From positions 120,448 through 184,447 of the forward strand of contig JACCGJ010000584.1 in assembly GCA_013407085.1 (NCBI GenBank): a stretch of 64,000 nucleotides of DNA, given 5' to 3'. Origin of the DNA: Atriophallophorus winterbourni (taxonomy: Eukaryota > Platyhelminthes > Trematoda > Plagiorchiida > Microphallidae). Position numbers and translations under genes: made by a program. Under the pieces are notes generated by a model that saw only the letters and a list, made by a program, of their open reading frames with translations, was not told the origin of the DNA and searched no databases. Numbering within the stretch: position 1 is the first letter of the stretch; every line of letters starts with the position of its first letter. Below, piece after piece: positions 24,480-36,689 of this stretch.

Positions 24480-27400
24480 ATGAAGCACAAGTCTGGAGCC
24501 AAACAAAGTGCCAAGCAATATGAAGCAGATAACCAAGCACGTGAAAAAGGGAAAGCAAAAAGAATGCGTCTTGGCTTACAGGGAATTAACAGAGGTGACA
24601 AGTTTCTCGCATTTTGTTAGCCTGATTCGCTGGGCTGTTAAGTGGTATCACCTGTAGTTTCATGGAAGCATAGGTAGCGACAAGATATATAAAAACAGCG
24701 TCTACTCCAAGATTCGAATATCGATATTCTCGCTGCATATGTATGTACACAGCTACATTACGAATCTTCATTCCTGCTTTGCCTGTCGCTTGTAATTTGA
24801 TCCGGTACGTGCCTGCTTTCTTTGAATGCACTTCTCGAAACTGCTCTCAATGCTCCCAGTTTAAAGACCTTTTCGGATGTTCGACATATATTTGTTGGAA
24901 AATGCTTTGATTTGTAATAATTCATTGTGAATATTTACCGTGGCTATACGTGAAGTTACGTGCACGTGTGTAATCGGGCAGTAATTCTGTACAATGCAGT
25001 TAATGTGTTTAAATGATTCGCTACCGCTACTGAGGTGCATTCAGAAACTAGCATGAGTCTCGCTGCACTAATCCCTTATATATGTCTAGACCTGGACAAC
25101 TTTGTAGTATATCAGCTAACCTGCAGTCTATGACTATGCGGCACTTTGCCTGGACCCGGGCTTAAGGTTTCTTATATCTTACATATGATTATGGATGTTG
25201 ATTGTAATTGGGTTTTCATTTATTTAGCCTTACAGATGCTCCGTCGAATGTTTCTGGTTCTGACCCAAATAATGAGGATTCCGACATTAACATCTCTTCC
25301 AGCACTCAAACTGGATTCCCTTCGTCAGCGCAATCATCCGATTATCAGAAACAAATATCAGTTGGTAATAACCTGACGATATCCCTTCTACCACCTGAAA
25401 TATTGTTGAACATTTTCCGGCAATTACCTCCGAATGTCCTCTTACACACCGTGCCCTTGGTTTGTCGCCTTTGGCATCAACTTTCTCTCACTCCAGCGCT
25501 TCACAAGCGTCTCACTTTCCGCGAGGATATTCCCCCCGATTATGCCGTACGTTCTATCGAGATGCGTCCGATGCTGACGTGTTTCCGTTGTCCAGCTTTG
25601 GCCGCAGCGAATGCAGTTTTACCTCGAGTGCTGCCTCTATGCTCAAGCCTACAGTGTTTGGATATCGGTTTTTGTGTGATTAGCGATGAGAACACAGTTT
25701 TGCTGGGTCAGCTTCTTCCCTGCACATTGAAGCATCTAAATGTTGAAGGCGTGAATACAATTGGGGTGAGTTCAACATAATTAAATACAGATTAGCCTAT
25801 TTTTATATGTATGGGTTGCACGAATGTGCAATCGTGCAGCTAACACAGTGCTAAATTGATTTGCCACCAGTATGTGAAAACACCCGAAATCACATTGTCG
25901 TTTCTATTTTCTTTCTAATAGCTGTCTAGGCCTGGGCAACCTGGCAGTATCTCACTACACGGGCAGACTGGTTCCAAAGGTTTTCATAGCCGGGGATGGC
26001 AGTGGGGATAAGCTCCCACTGTTTATAAAATGCTCCCAAATGGCGCTCTGACAACCAAGTCCAGCTTCTGGCCTGCACAAGTGGCTCCCCGAGCCCGGCG
26101 GAACTGCTTCTACCAACAGGAGAAGGGGCGAGGGCGAGTGACTGGCGCCTGAATACCAGTTTGCTTTGGGTAGATGGAGCTCGTTAGCCTGGGAGGGCAT
26201 TTCATCTAAGGGAAGGAAAACCTTGATTTTAAACTTCCGCTGCCTTGCGGGCTACCCGATCGCGGGAAAGGATTCGGGAGAAAAACCCGGAAGAGAGTCT
26301 GGTAGGGTGTTAGTTGGTGCACAACACCTCTTTCTGGCAACTCCCTGCTGCCTTGCAGGTCGCACTTGGTTTTGCAAAGGCTAGAGAAGCTGACTCGAAC
26401 AAACGCCGAGTGGTGCTGGGGACGCCGTTTTGTACCCAAATTCCCAAGAATCTTCATTGAAGCCGACTTATCCTCCAGGAGATAGTCGCACACAAGTACA
26501 CGGGCAGACTGCGACACTACTTGAATCGGACTTGTGATTTCATACATATCTTTGGCTCAAGTTAGTTTTTTCGTCAAAGTTTTATGCCCACACAATGTGA
26601 GGTGAAATAGTGCATAAAATGTTCACCGCACTACGATAGCATACAGCGACTTTGTAAATGCTAGATTATGATAACAATCCCTTAAGTATTATAAAAATGG
26701 TCAATTTATTAAATGTGACTTGAAAGGAATTCCGCGTACACGTTCTCTGTTGGAATAGTTTATGCCATTGGGCGACTACGCAACTTCTGTTCCATGCTAA
26801 ACTGATAGACCCTGCCAATGAGCAACAACAGCTCGCTCTATTTTCTGCTTTCTATCTAGGCAACCTCACAGTATTTTAACCCACGAGCAGGTTGTCGAAC
26901 CACGCGCCGTTTTCGCAACTCCATATCATTTGGTGACGTTGATTATGGGTTTTTCGCTCTTATCCGCCATCACGGAACGAAATTGGTGCTATCATCGTTT
27001 CACTAGTTTTCGTTTTAGATCCATATCCTCGCGGTAATTTCTTACAAAGTTACCCTTATTGCAGACCTTAATCAAGTGTATTCACTCGGGAATGTTTAAC
27101 CCAGCGAGCTGTGTAATCTCCCGTTCTATACCTACTGTTTCTGCAGCTAAATGCAAACTGAAGTCAGGAAAGGCTACACCTACAAAGGCTGTTTGTTAGC
27201 TGAGACACTGCCTTTCGAAGCTTATGGAATAACGGGAATATTGCTAAATTGGATAAGGGACTATCTTATTGATAGGCATGTCCAAGTTCGCGTTGGCAGC
27301 ACCTTCTCTAGAAGAATAGACATCACGAGTGGAGTTCCGCAAGGCTCGGTGCTTGGACCTCTTCTGTTCTTGGTGTATATGAACGATATAGTAGAGGATA

Positions 27401-28697
27401 TTGGATGTAACTTGATACTGTTTGCCAATGGTATTAAAATATGGAAACATGTCAGATCTGTTAATGGTTGTATGTAATTACAACGGGATCCGTGTACCTC
27501 ATTTCGTTGGTCTCAGTCAAATGAGTTATCATTTAACCCTGCGAAATGTAAAATGCTGGGGGTTGGAAAATCTCTGGACCACTATAGAAAAAGACCTCGG
27601 AATCTGAGTGTCGTTTAACCGTAAGCCTGGACGCCATTGCCGGACAGTGCCTGCCGTATCTTGAGTCTTCTAGAAAGGATATTCAGGATTTTGATGGCCT
27701 AAACCTTACCCGGGTTAATTAATATGTATGTACATGTTGAATGCAGTGCACGCCCTCACTATAATTCTCATTTTCCGCTTTGTATTTTTAGATTGAATTC
27801 ATCGCCCACATGACCGCAAGGTGCAAGAATCTGGAAGCGTTAAATTTGTCACATTGCGTGAGCGTCTGTGACGCATGCGTTCAACTGATTTCCACGAACC
27901 TCTGTTGCTTGGAGCGATTGAATTTAGACGGTATTCCATGGCTGTCAGATGCAGCGCTCGACTCGCTTGTCACCGGATCCGCATTTGCTTGTGGGTGTTT
28001 CACTGCGCTTTGGCTGGACGGCTTAGAGTTATCCAGTTGGGGTGTTCATAATTTTGTAGAAAGGTTAGCAACAATGCGTCCCTCTACAGCCGCATCCGGT
28101 CTTCGCTTGCTTTGGCTAAGTTTTTGCAATTCTTTCACCGCAGAGGCAATTCAACCTATCCGCAAATTAACCAGCTTGATGTCACTCACGCTGCGGAAAG
28201 CGGAGCAAATTTCGGCACATGACTGGATGAACCTATTCGAACCTCCAGACATTGCTACCTCACTTTTCAAGGATTTAGAATATCTGGATTTAAGTGAAAC
28301 CCCATCAATGAACGACTCGGTTTTGGCCAGTATATGTAAATGTTGCGGTGCACAGCTGCGCTCCCTTTTGATCAACTGGTGCTTTGATGTCACCGATTCT
28401 GGTCTTCATGACATCGTCAACACATGCCATCGGTTACGACAGTTGAGTCTGGTGGGAAATTATCAAATATGTGGTTCGCCGCTGAACGACGTACCAGAGC
28501 AGATGCCACTTTTGCAAATTATCAATTTGACTCAATGTAACCAAATTCAAGACTCCATCTTGTGGGAACTCGCCGCTAAAATCTCTGGTTTGATCATTTT
28601 CGACTATTATGGTGAGCAAGTTGGCGTTCAACAGAATGGAGTATGTCACTACGATCTGTGGCGAGCGTTGGAAAAAGTCCACATTTGCTCGGATTGA
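24480..28697 (+). CDS. F-box/leucine-rich-repeat protein (substrate adaptor of SCF ubiquitin ligase)
   Basis: Three exons, 24480-24594, 25236-25765 and 27792-28697, joined with phases 1 and 0, give 516 residues. The N-terminus is Lys/Arg-rich (MKHKSGAKQSAKQYEADNQA), possibly a nuclear signal. An acidic Ser-rich linker follows, then an F-box at residues 88-133 (ISLLPPEILLNIFRQLPPNV, VCRLWHQLS), which binds Skp1. The rest is a run of AMN1-type Cys-containing LRRs: LEALNLSHCVSVCDACVQLI, LERLNLDGIPWLSDAALDSL, LLWLSFCNSF, LEYLDLSETPSMNDSVL, LRSLLINWCFDVTDSGL, LRQLSLVGNYQI, LQIINLTQCNQIQDSIL. Such proteins recruit substrates to SCF E3 ligases. The orthologue cannot be named. The short first exon is supported by its ATG, GT donor and exact phase, but is the least certain part. 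Confidence 0.85.
24966..25187 (+). repeat. SINE-like repeat copy (old)
   Basis: Diverged plus-strand copy in the first F-box-gene intron, from GTGTGTAATCGGGCAG through TGTCTAGACCTGGACAAC to GCACTTTGCCTGGACCCGGG. It ends about 50 bp before the exon 2 splice acceptor. Confidence 0.7.
25818..26548 (+). repeat. SINE-like repeat copy split by a 526-bp insertion
   Basis: Left part 25818-25970 (GTGCAATCGTGCAGC to AGGCCTGGGCAACCTGGCAG). Right part resumes at 26497-26511 with a repeat of TACACGGGCAGACTG and ends TTGTGATTTCATACAT. Located in F-box gene intron 2. Confidence 0.85.
25971..26496 (+). mobile_element. 526-bp non-autonomous derivative of the RTE-like family
   Basis: Flanked by perfect 15-bp direct repeats (TACACGGGCAGACTG at 25956-25970 and 26497-26511), so both ends are defined. 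The left 300 bp or so matches the leader of the RTE-like element at 3950-4520 in reverse complement (GACAACCAAGTCCAGCT, CTGACTGGCGCCT, AGATGGAGCTCGTTAG-type blocks). It has no coding capacity. The right end (CCGAGTGGTGCTGGGG ... CATCCTCCAGGAG) recurs at 56905-56975. The size and the shared 5' leader suggest a short element moved by the RTE-like machinery. Confidence 0.75.
26600..26900 (+). repeat. Partial, old SINE-like repeat
   Basis: About 26795-26900 matches the middle of the repeat (CATGCTAAACTGATAGACC, CTATCTAGGCAACCTCACAG, TTTTAACCCACGAGCAG). The part before it resembles the insert at 24265-24360. Confidence 0.5.
27140..27745 (+). mobile_element. Degenerate CR1-like RT fragment
   Basis: Lies in F-box gene intron 2, ending about 50 bp before exon 3. 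Reads ITGILLNWIRDYLIDRHVQVRV, SGVPQGSVLGPLLFLVYMND and LFANGIKIW (FADD changed to FANG), then fades with stops. Same strand as the host gene. Confidence 0.8.
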
Positions 28698-30142
28698 CTT
28701 GTGGATCGAGTCCTCATGCTGGATTGTCTTTCACTTTTGATTTGAAGTAGAATGTTAAACACTTGCTCTTTTTTATCCCTCGTGATATTATTTTTTCGAA
28801 ACTTGTTTAATTTTTTCAAACGATTCTGCGCCCAATATTCAACCCTGTAAAAATTGGTTCTACAATGATGGGAGTCGTTGGAACACCGCAAGAGATTGTG
28901 GCGTTTGATTTCTCGAGTTTTCATCGTGGTCAAGGCAATTTTAGTTTATTGACAGACAAATATAAAAACCACGAAGCCCGGGGTCATGGAAAAAGTGTAC
29001 GTGCACATGCTATTGGGTTCCTTATTTCTACAGAAATCGATACCAGCACGAGCGATCAGGCCAGAATGGGTTGGTTGACGTAGTTACTCAGTGACCTGCA
29101 TAGTTTTGAAACGTTTGAAAACGCCTGTGGTTTATAATGTTCAGAAGTGCTGCAAAATTGCACAACGTAAAGGTCAAATGTGCTATTGAAGGACAAAACT
29201 TTATTTGACATTTCATTTTAGTTTACATCATCGACTGCTAAACTATTTGTGTAATCGGCTAATGGCTCTGAATTAGACATAGAACAGTTAGTAAATCGAT
29301 TCTGATCTTTCTCGAATGTTACCTTCTGTTGCTACCGCTGAAAAGTCAGTTTGCTAATGCGGCGGGTTATTGAAGATGGTTTACACAAACTGCCATTTCA
29401 TTAGCGTCCTAGTCGTGTTCGCGGAAAACAATTTAAAATAAAAAGGTTATTGAAAAATTATTACTGTAATAATTGATCATTTCGCTGATCAGAATTAACG
29501 TTTCAGGATATTCTCGTTTAGAAAAACCCGCGAAAACAATCAATGATAAATGTAATATTGCTCACATCCTCACGTAAATTCCGTTTATAGTTTCGATGTC
29601 ATTACGCTGTTCAATTTTTCAGTAGTGTCATATAAATCCTTGAATAAGAATCGCGTATCAAAATACCGGCTTTCTTCGTGCAATAGCACGCAGATTTAGC
29701 TGCTACAATAGTTGTATATTTGAAAAAGGGGCTTCGATTTTTCCATACATTTTCAAAAAGAAAACTCAGGTCAATATGCTCAAAGCTAGATTTACATGCA
29801 GAAACCCTTTTGAACAAGAAGCGAAAATACATTGTGGCTTTCAGTGTCGCTGTTAACTGTCAGTTCAAATTCAATCAGAATAATGTTTAATCAGCTACAG
29901 TGAGTGTATATCAACACATAAATGATCAGGTTGATTCAGTTAATGTAAGTAACTCAAGGGTTTGTCGGACGCAGCGACAGGAGTGCTTTTAATACGAACT
30001 TGTTGGAAGGTAGATCGAAGAAGAGAACCAAGAAACTCAGTCCCGTGTTATCGAGAATTTGTGCTTGGCGTGAGAACCAGTAAGCTATTCAGAATGATGC
30101 GAATTGTTCCTTCTTGGGGTCTACGTCACATGGCCTTAGCTG
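28698..30142. other. 3' flank of F-box gene, intergenic
   Basis: Between two convergent genes. No repeat or gene recognised before the SINE-like copy at 30143. Confidence 0.35.
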
Positions 30143-30371
30143 TGCGGACGTGCAATACTTCTATGCTGCGAAGCTGATACCGTACTAAATTGATTTGCTA
30201 TAACTCCCGATGATGCGCATGCACTTGGACCAATAAAAATAGAGTTAATCAAGACAATTCGATTGACGCATGATTAATGCTTGATTGATATTGCGCACGT
30301 TGCTGCACCATTAGTACTGAGCTGCATGGAGTCTCACTGTTATTTCCCCTTTGTGTTGTATTACATACATG
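30143..30371 (+). repeat. SINE-like repeat copy (old)
   Basis: Head GGACGTGCAATACTTC, CGTACTAAATTGATTTGC, then a stretch of about 70 bp foreign to the consensus, then CTGAGCTGCATGGAGTCTCAC and a TTACATACATGA tail. It abuts the RTE-like fragment. Confidence 0.6.
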
Positions 30372-30374
30372 AAT

Positions 30375-31055
30375 GTTGTATAGCAACATTGTCCTTGCAG
30401 AGGTGGAATATATCATTCATTTAATACCCAAGCTCAAACACGTCTCTTCCAGAGGCACTTAAGAGTTTATGAAACGCCATTTTGGCATTGGCAATTCTGG
30501 ACGTGATTTACTTTTCTATCCGACCCCAGCAATCACCAGACTTCCTAGGTATTTGAACTGCTCAACATGCTCGATAATCAAATTATTTATAGCAAAATTT
30601 GGTAGTTCACCAGACCAGTCTTGAAGGAGCACTTTACTCTTGCTTGGCGAAAAGAAGAGCCCATGCTTAGATGCCTCCATGTTTGCAACTCTGAGGTCAG
30701 GCGCCGCGTCTTAGGAAGCAACGGCACTAGCCTTCAGACAGCCATTAACGGACGTCGTCCCCACTGGTTGGGGCACGTCCTGCGCATGAAACCCGAACGG
30801 TTACCACGCCGAGCGCTTTATGCGTCAGCTGGTACAGACGGGAAAAAAGTGGCTGGTGGTGAGCCACTAACATGGAAGAGTGGCTTGAAAAGGCTCACTT
30901 CTGGTTTAGCCAATGTTGGACGAGCGCGCTTGCCTTGATGGGGTGCAAGAGAAGGTGAGAGTGTATGGCTCGACACATTGGCAACGATGGCAATGAACCG
31001 GCATCAATGGAAAGCGTGCATCATCTCTATTATTCCCTGACATTTTCCTATCGGC
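30375..31055. mobile_element. RTE-like fragment with an inverted 5' half
   Basis: 30375-30655 on the minus strand encodes KSKVLLQDWSGELPNFAINN, IIEHVEQFKYLGSLVIAG; similarity ends in the GSETW region. 30655-31055 on the plus strand encodes the next part of the same protein: NSEVRRRVLGSNGTSLQTAI, WLGHVLRMKPERLPRRALYA, LTSGLANVGRARLP. The two halves join in opposite orientation at about 30655. This lies about 125 bp beyond the MOB4 stop codon. Confidence 0.75.
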
Positions 31056-31180
31056 CAAAAACTATATTTAAAAACAACAAAATGAAATAGAAAATTTATA
31101 TAGAAGTAAGCGAAGAGCACAGTAACATTTTGATGAGTATAAAACAAAGGAAGCCAATGGGGGCGTTTAACGCAGATCGA

Positions 31181-34100
31181 TTAGATTTGTGCTTCTCTGC
31201 TTACATCACCGGGTACACCTTCCATCGGAACGATTAACGTATCTTTGCCCATCAAATTGAATTTCAGGACAAAGGACGTGAAACGCTGGCAAAGATAAGT
31301 AGCCTCCTGAAAATGATGTAAAACATTTCCGATTAATGGTCTACCACATATTTCACAACAGTAAAACAACGTCTACTAGTATCTACTTAGTAGCACCCGA
31401 AGACGGCACATTTAAATTTTGGTTTGTGAAAAATCCACTAAAGATTGGCGGTGGTTTATTAGCGTACACATCCAAGTGTCTACTTACAACTCAATTTTGC
31501 ATTACTTGTTTTCTATACTTTCTCATCATCAGAACCAATTGCTTTGAGGCGATTAAAATGAGATTTTATTTTCTATACATCGTCTGTCCGCATTCAGCAT
31601 TAACTACTGATTGTATCTGACCGCTCCCTCTCTGTCGATGATTTCACTACACGTATGTGCAATCCTGCAGTACTTGTGTATTTTGCGAGCAATATTCTGT
31701 GGAACTAATTGTCCTACGTTATTGAGTGGCACGTTAAAACATACCGGAGTATGTATCCTTGTCTTTCTGAAATCTCTCGAGGTTTAGGCTATCTGAATAG
31801 AAGTTTCAGCTTTTGTATACTAGACCGGCTGTAGAAGAACGAAGTTTAGAGAAATCTTCTAAGGCAACGAGTATTTCGTCTGATGATTATCTCGATATCA
31901 TACCAATCAAAGTTGTTTCTATATCGATACATTCGCGTGGTCGTGTACGTTTGCCGTAAATTAATGCTCATTTAGCCATATTCTCAGCTCCGAGACTAAT
32001 AAAGTGTTTACGGAATGTAACCGCACAGTTGTGTAGTGATTGCCTTGTTTAACCTGACAAACGCAAATTTATTCATCTGTGTAAAAGTAGCTAAATACAA
32101 TGCTGAAAACTCATTGCGTGCATCCTTGCCGTAGGCATGGTAGGCGCAAAGTAGTATCCCTTTGGTTTTCCAAAGCTTCTGGTTTTATCGTTTGTTCAAA
32201 TCACTTTATGGAACGAAAATGAATTTTCAGGATATACTATATTCCGAAACAAAAATAGGAAACACATCGCGGGCATTTCTCAGAACCTAATGTTTTAACA
32301 CAGGCTCAACTAATATCTACAGCACGTCACTGCATGAGGATCAAAAGAAAATCGATTGTAGGTTGGATTTTTATTGGTGGACATGAGAAACAAAAGTAAA
32401 AGGTAATACAAGGCGAAGACTACATGGCTATGCGTTTTTATGGAGCCTGGTTAGGCTTCAATAGGCTAGGCTGGTACAATAACCAACTTACGCAGCATGA
32501 CACTGGCAGATAATCAGTGACGACGGATGTGGTTATAAAATGAAGAACTACGGCTATGCGTCTAAAAACATAAAAACTGAGTTCTGACAATTACGCCTCT
32601 GAAACACTAAAATAGTAATTGCATGGCATGAATTGTTGTTAATATGACAACAATACAATTATGAAATCACAAGCCCGGATTTAGTCAAAGTAGCGCACAG
32701 TCAGATACTGCGCGTGAGCCAAGATATTGTCAGGTTGCCCAAGCCTAGACAGTCGTTCCGCACAGTACTTTTATGCAAATCAATTTAGCACGGTGTTAAC
32801 TGCGCAGTTACATATCGTTCATGCGGTTTATTAAAACAATACGTGGCTATAAAATAGGGAGCTGGTTACGCCATTTTAAATTTGTTTGCCGCTTGTACTG
32901 ACCTGCAAGCAAACACGCTGCAGTCTTGCTGCCATCTTCACTTTCCTCTAATTATCTAAGCCTGGGCAACCTNNNNNNNNNNNNNNNNNNNNNNNNNNNN
33001 NNNNNNNNNNNNNNNNNNNNNNNNNNNNNNNNNNNNNNNNNNNNNNNNNNNNNNNNNNNNNNNNNNNNNNNNNNNNNNNNNNNNNNNNNNNNNNNNNNNN
33101 NNNNNNNNNNNNNNNNNNNNNNNNNNNNNNNNNNNNNNNNNNNNNNNNNNNNNNNNNNNNNNNNNNNNNNNNNNNNNNNNNNNNNNNNNNNNNNNNNNNN
33201 NNNNNNNNNNNNNNNNNNNNNNNNNNNNNNNNNNNNNNNNNNNNNNNNNNNNNNNNNNNNNNNNNNNNNNNNNNNNNNNNNNNNNNNNNNNNNNNNNNNN
33301 NNNNNNNNNNNNNNNNNNNNNNNNNNNNNNNNNNNNNNNNNNNNNNNNNNNNNNNNNNNNNNNNNNNNNNNNNNNNNNNNNNNNNNNNNNNNNNNNNNNN
33401 NNNNNNNNNNNNNNNNNNNNNNNNNNNNNNNNNNNNNNNNNNNNNNNNNNNNNNNNNNNNNNNNNNNNNNNNNNNNNNNNNNNNNNNNNNNNNNNNNNNN
33501 NNNNNNNNNNNNNNNNNNNNNNNNNNNNNNNNNNNNNNNNNNNNNNNNNNNNNNNNNNNNNNNNNNNNNNNNNNNNNNNNNNNNNNNNNNNNNNNNNNNN
33601 NNNNNNNNNNNNNNNNNNNNNNNNNNNNNNNNNNNNNNNNNNNNNNNNNNNNNNNNNNNNNNNNNNNNNNNNNNNNNNNNNNNNNNNNNNNNNNNNNNNN
33701 NNNNNNNNNNNNNNNNNNNNNNNNNNNNNNNNNNNNNNNNNNNNNNNNNNNNNNNNNNNNNNNNNNNNNNNNNNNNNNNNNNNNNNNNNNNNNNNNNNNN
33801 NNNNNNNNNNNNNNNNNNNNNNNNNNNNNNNNNNNNNNNNNNNNNNNNNNNNNNNNNNNNNNNNNNNNNNNNNNNNNNNNNNNNNNNNNNNNNNNNNNNN
33901 NNNNNNNNNNNNNNNNNNNNNNNNNNNNNNNNNNNNNNNNNNNNNNNNNNNNNNNNNNNNNNNNNNNNNNNNGGACCTCAGCATCGAAAACGCAATGCAC
34001 CGATTCAGACAAGATTGTTAGTTAAGAGCTTAGCCGTGTACACCTGGCTCACGGCTACGTCACCGCGTCTTGTACAGCTAAGGATACGGTATCGATTTGT

Positions 34101-35749
34101 AGAATACTTGAAGATGAAATTCACATACTCACCTCGAATTCGTCGAATATCTCGCGATGATGGTAGTACGCGTGTGAGAATATCCGATAAACACGGCGAC
34201 ATACCGAATCCAGACGATTGATCGAGGTCATTTTAATGACAACGCGGCTAGGAAAATACTTGCTACTGTTTAATAAACAGGCTGCGCCATCCAGTGTATG
34301 GCGTGTGTAATCGATAGCCGGGCACTGAAGTTGTAAACGGTTGAAAGAGCGCGATAGGGTACGTTTGATGTGCGTCAAGGAATTAATCAAAGTAATTGTG
34401 TTGAAAATGTTGTATGGCATACCGAGATGTAGCTGAAAAGTGATTCTTATCGAAATTCCAAACACTTAAATTTTGTGTCTAATGATAAATAGCAACGGAA
34501 TAAGGTCAGCATTTCTACACGAATATCCAGTCGTTCTAAACTTGTAATGTAACACCAAGTTAAGGTGATTGCAATGTAGCGAGTTGTAAGGGGAACACGT
34601 AGTAGTCTTGCTGTTGTTATCTCTTTATTACAACTACGTCCAAGCCTGGAAAACATGACAGCACCGCATCTCAATGTATGGTGCTTCAAGCATGTGATTT
34701 CAAGCATACATGGGTCAGCATGAAAAAAAATATCGATAAAACGAGGCAAGCCGCCAAATGGTTTTACTCGCACGTAAGTGATCAAATAGTTTTCTCAAAC
34801 ATACACCATGGGAATCGAGCAATAAATTCAGTAATGAATGGTTGAGTGTTTATCGACAGCGCCGACTGCAATGTGAGACGAGGACCATTTTAAATTAGTT
34901 TTACCTGTACGAAATCTAAACAACGCAAAATACATAAACATGATGCAGATGGCATGAAAGGTTTCCTATTGTGATGTCATGACACACTAGAATAAATCAA
35001 GAAAACAAGTGATTAGCGCAACTTTGAGATTGATAAGGCTTGATTAAACAATGTTATCCCGGTATGTTACAGACTTAAAACTAAGTGGAATTCTCGCAGA
35101 AGGCGAAAATTTCTTGTAAAAATAGAAAAATGAGATTAGTTGTTGCTTAAATGCATGACAAAAACACGTACGCACAGATTACATCATATGCAACTGATGT
35201 AAAACAAATGGAAAAAATAGTGCATTAAATCGCTTACGAAACGACTTCGAATAATTGAGTAGATATTATATAAATGAAACGGTGTGAATGGAATTACGAA
35301 ATAAAACGAATAAACGGGATTCAGTTTTATCTAGTGTACCTCTTTTGGTGTTTTGTGAGCAGCGCATAGAAAAATCCATTGTTCTGTTGCAGTCATCTGT
35401 GGGCAAGTCTTTGCTGTGCATACATCTTGTAAGCGAACTGCCAAGCCATTCAGTTCCATACAAAACTGGCGTAAATGCTCATATTTCCATACCTTTGGGT
35501 CTTGGCCTTTCGGTGCGGTTAGAATCTCTTCGATGTTCTTACGATCCCGTCGAATAAGTTGTTGAATGTACTAATGTATTAAAACTAAGTTAGCAATAGT
35601 AAGTACCTGTTGCACGGCTAAAGTACTCTCCATTTCCTCGAAAGTTTTTTCTGGCCAGTTACACCACTCCTAAAAATGAATTTAATGAAAAACAACCAAA
35701 CCTCCGCTTTTGTGCCGGGTCTGTTTCGCCGCGAAATCGAAGCGCTCAT
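31181..35749 (-). CDS. MOB4: MOB4/phocein (MOB kinase activator family, STRIPAK subunit)
   Basis: Five minus-strand exons in coding order, 35749-35702, 35669-35607, 35570-35340, 34324-34133 and 31306-31181, all GT-AG and all phase 0, give 219 residues (human protein about 225). The start [16 protein letters not shown] and the block [17 protein letters not shown] match the phocein N-terminus. The core [58 protein letters not shown] and [20 protein letters not shown] is almost canonical. Zinc ligands are C88, C93, H165 and H170. The C-terminus is [16 protein letters not shown] followed by a short acidic tail. MOB4 binds striatin/PP2A in the STRIPAK complex, which opposes Hippo-type kinases. Introns 1 and 2 are only 32 and 36 nt; intron 4 contains the N gap. 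Confidence 0.95.
31652..31720 (+). repeat. SINE-like repeat, head only
   Basis: CGTATGTGCAATCCTGCAG and the following hairpin-like block match the repeat head; similarity then stops. Lies in MOB4 intron 4, antisense to the gene. Confidence 0.5.
32661..32808 (-). repeat. SINE-like repeat copy, internally deleted
   Basis: Minus-strand copy: TGAAATCACAAGCCCGG, GTTGCCCAAGCCTAGACAG, AATTTAGCACGGTGTTAAC. The middle third is missing. In MOB4 intron 4. Confidence 0.7.
32915..32972 (+). repeat. SINE-like repeat truncated by the assembly gap
   Basis: ACGCTGCAGTCTTGCTGCC and TCTAAGCCTGGGCAACCT match the repeat middle, then the sequence enters N bases. Confidence 0.65.
32973..33972. other. Assembly gap, 1000 N
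   Basis: Exactly 1000 N bases, so probably a nominal scaffold gap of unknown true size. It lies within MOB4 intron 4; exons on both sides are complete. Confidence 0.95.
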
Positions 35750-36689
35750 GTCGTCTTGATTAAAAGCTTCAAAACATACGGAAGTGTATTCGAGGAAACG
35801 TGCAATAATGATGGAAAATAGTTAATAACCTCAATCAGTGTACATAAAAATCTATTGTAAATCAGAAGATTAGCACTTCGTGTAATCTAGTGGGTAGAAA
35901 GTGGTTCAGCCTGAAAGATAATACTACGATTGCGGTATTGCTGTTTTGCGTTATCATCTACAGCTGCCTAAATGAGACACGAATAAGAATTTCACAACTA
36001 ATTACGAGATACCAACAGTGACTTCTAATTCCAGTTATTAGCTTAGGTCTTCGAAATACGTGCTGAGTATCTGGCAACACTTCCGAGATATGTGGAGCTA
36101 TACACTGGAAGCAATCAAACACTAAGTCAAAACCAAACACCCTCAAGACTTTTATATTTTATCCAAGCAATTTGGAAAATCTGAAATTTGAACGAGATAC
36201 ACACAACGGTTGAACCAACAAGCAGTCTGTACTGCTAATCTTTTCGTATGTCACGCATTGCGGGATAAGAAACCTACATGCAGAATTAGTTTTGCATTGA
36301 GATGTTCAATGGCGTAAATATATGCACCAAGAGCTATGATCCATCTCTGAACTATTGTTGCAGTAGATTTTGTCAATGAAGACGTCGGATTGTAAATGAA
36401 TTTCAGTGCTCTATGATCGGCTGCTATAGTGAATTCATGGCCAAATAAATATTTGTGCTACATGTTGTTGCCTAGTCGACACATCACGTAAGGCGAAGAA
36501 GCCCTCAGTTTGATAAAGAGGGTCGGAAACTTTCGAGGCAACAGTGATCGCTATTTGATGGTCGAAAAAAGGTACCGACTACGAAAAATATCGATAAATG
36601 AAGAACTACAGCCCAGCAATAAAACACACCAAGCATGTTGCAAAATCAGCAGTTAACTGACGAGACTATTGGTGCAGCAGTACGTTTAT
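35750..36689. other. MOB4 upstream region
   Basis: Presumed promoter and 5' flank of MOB4. AT-rich with no repeat or gene recognised. Confidence 0.35.

Noticed and set aside
32926..34221. Long open frames across 32.9-34.2 kb on both strands
   Set aside because: They consist of the 1000-N assembly gap; no sequence supports them.
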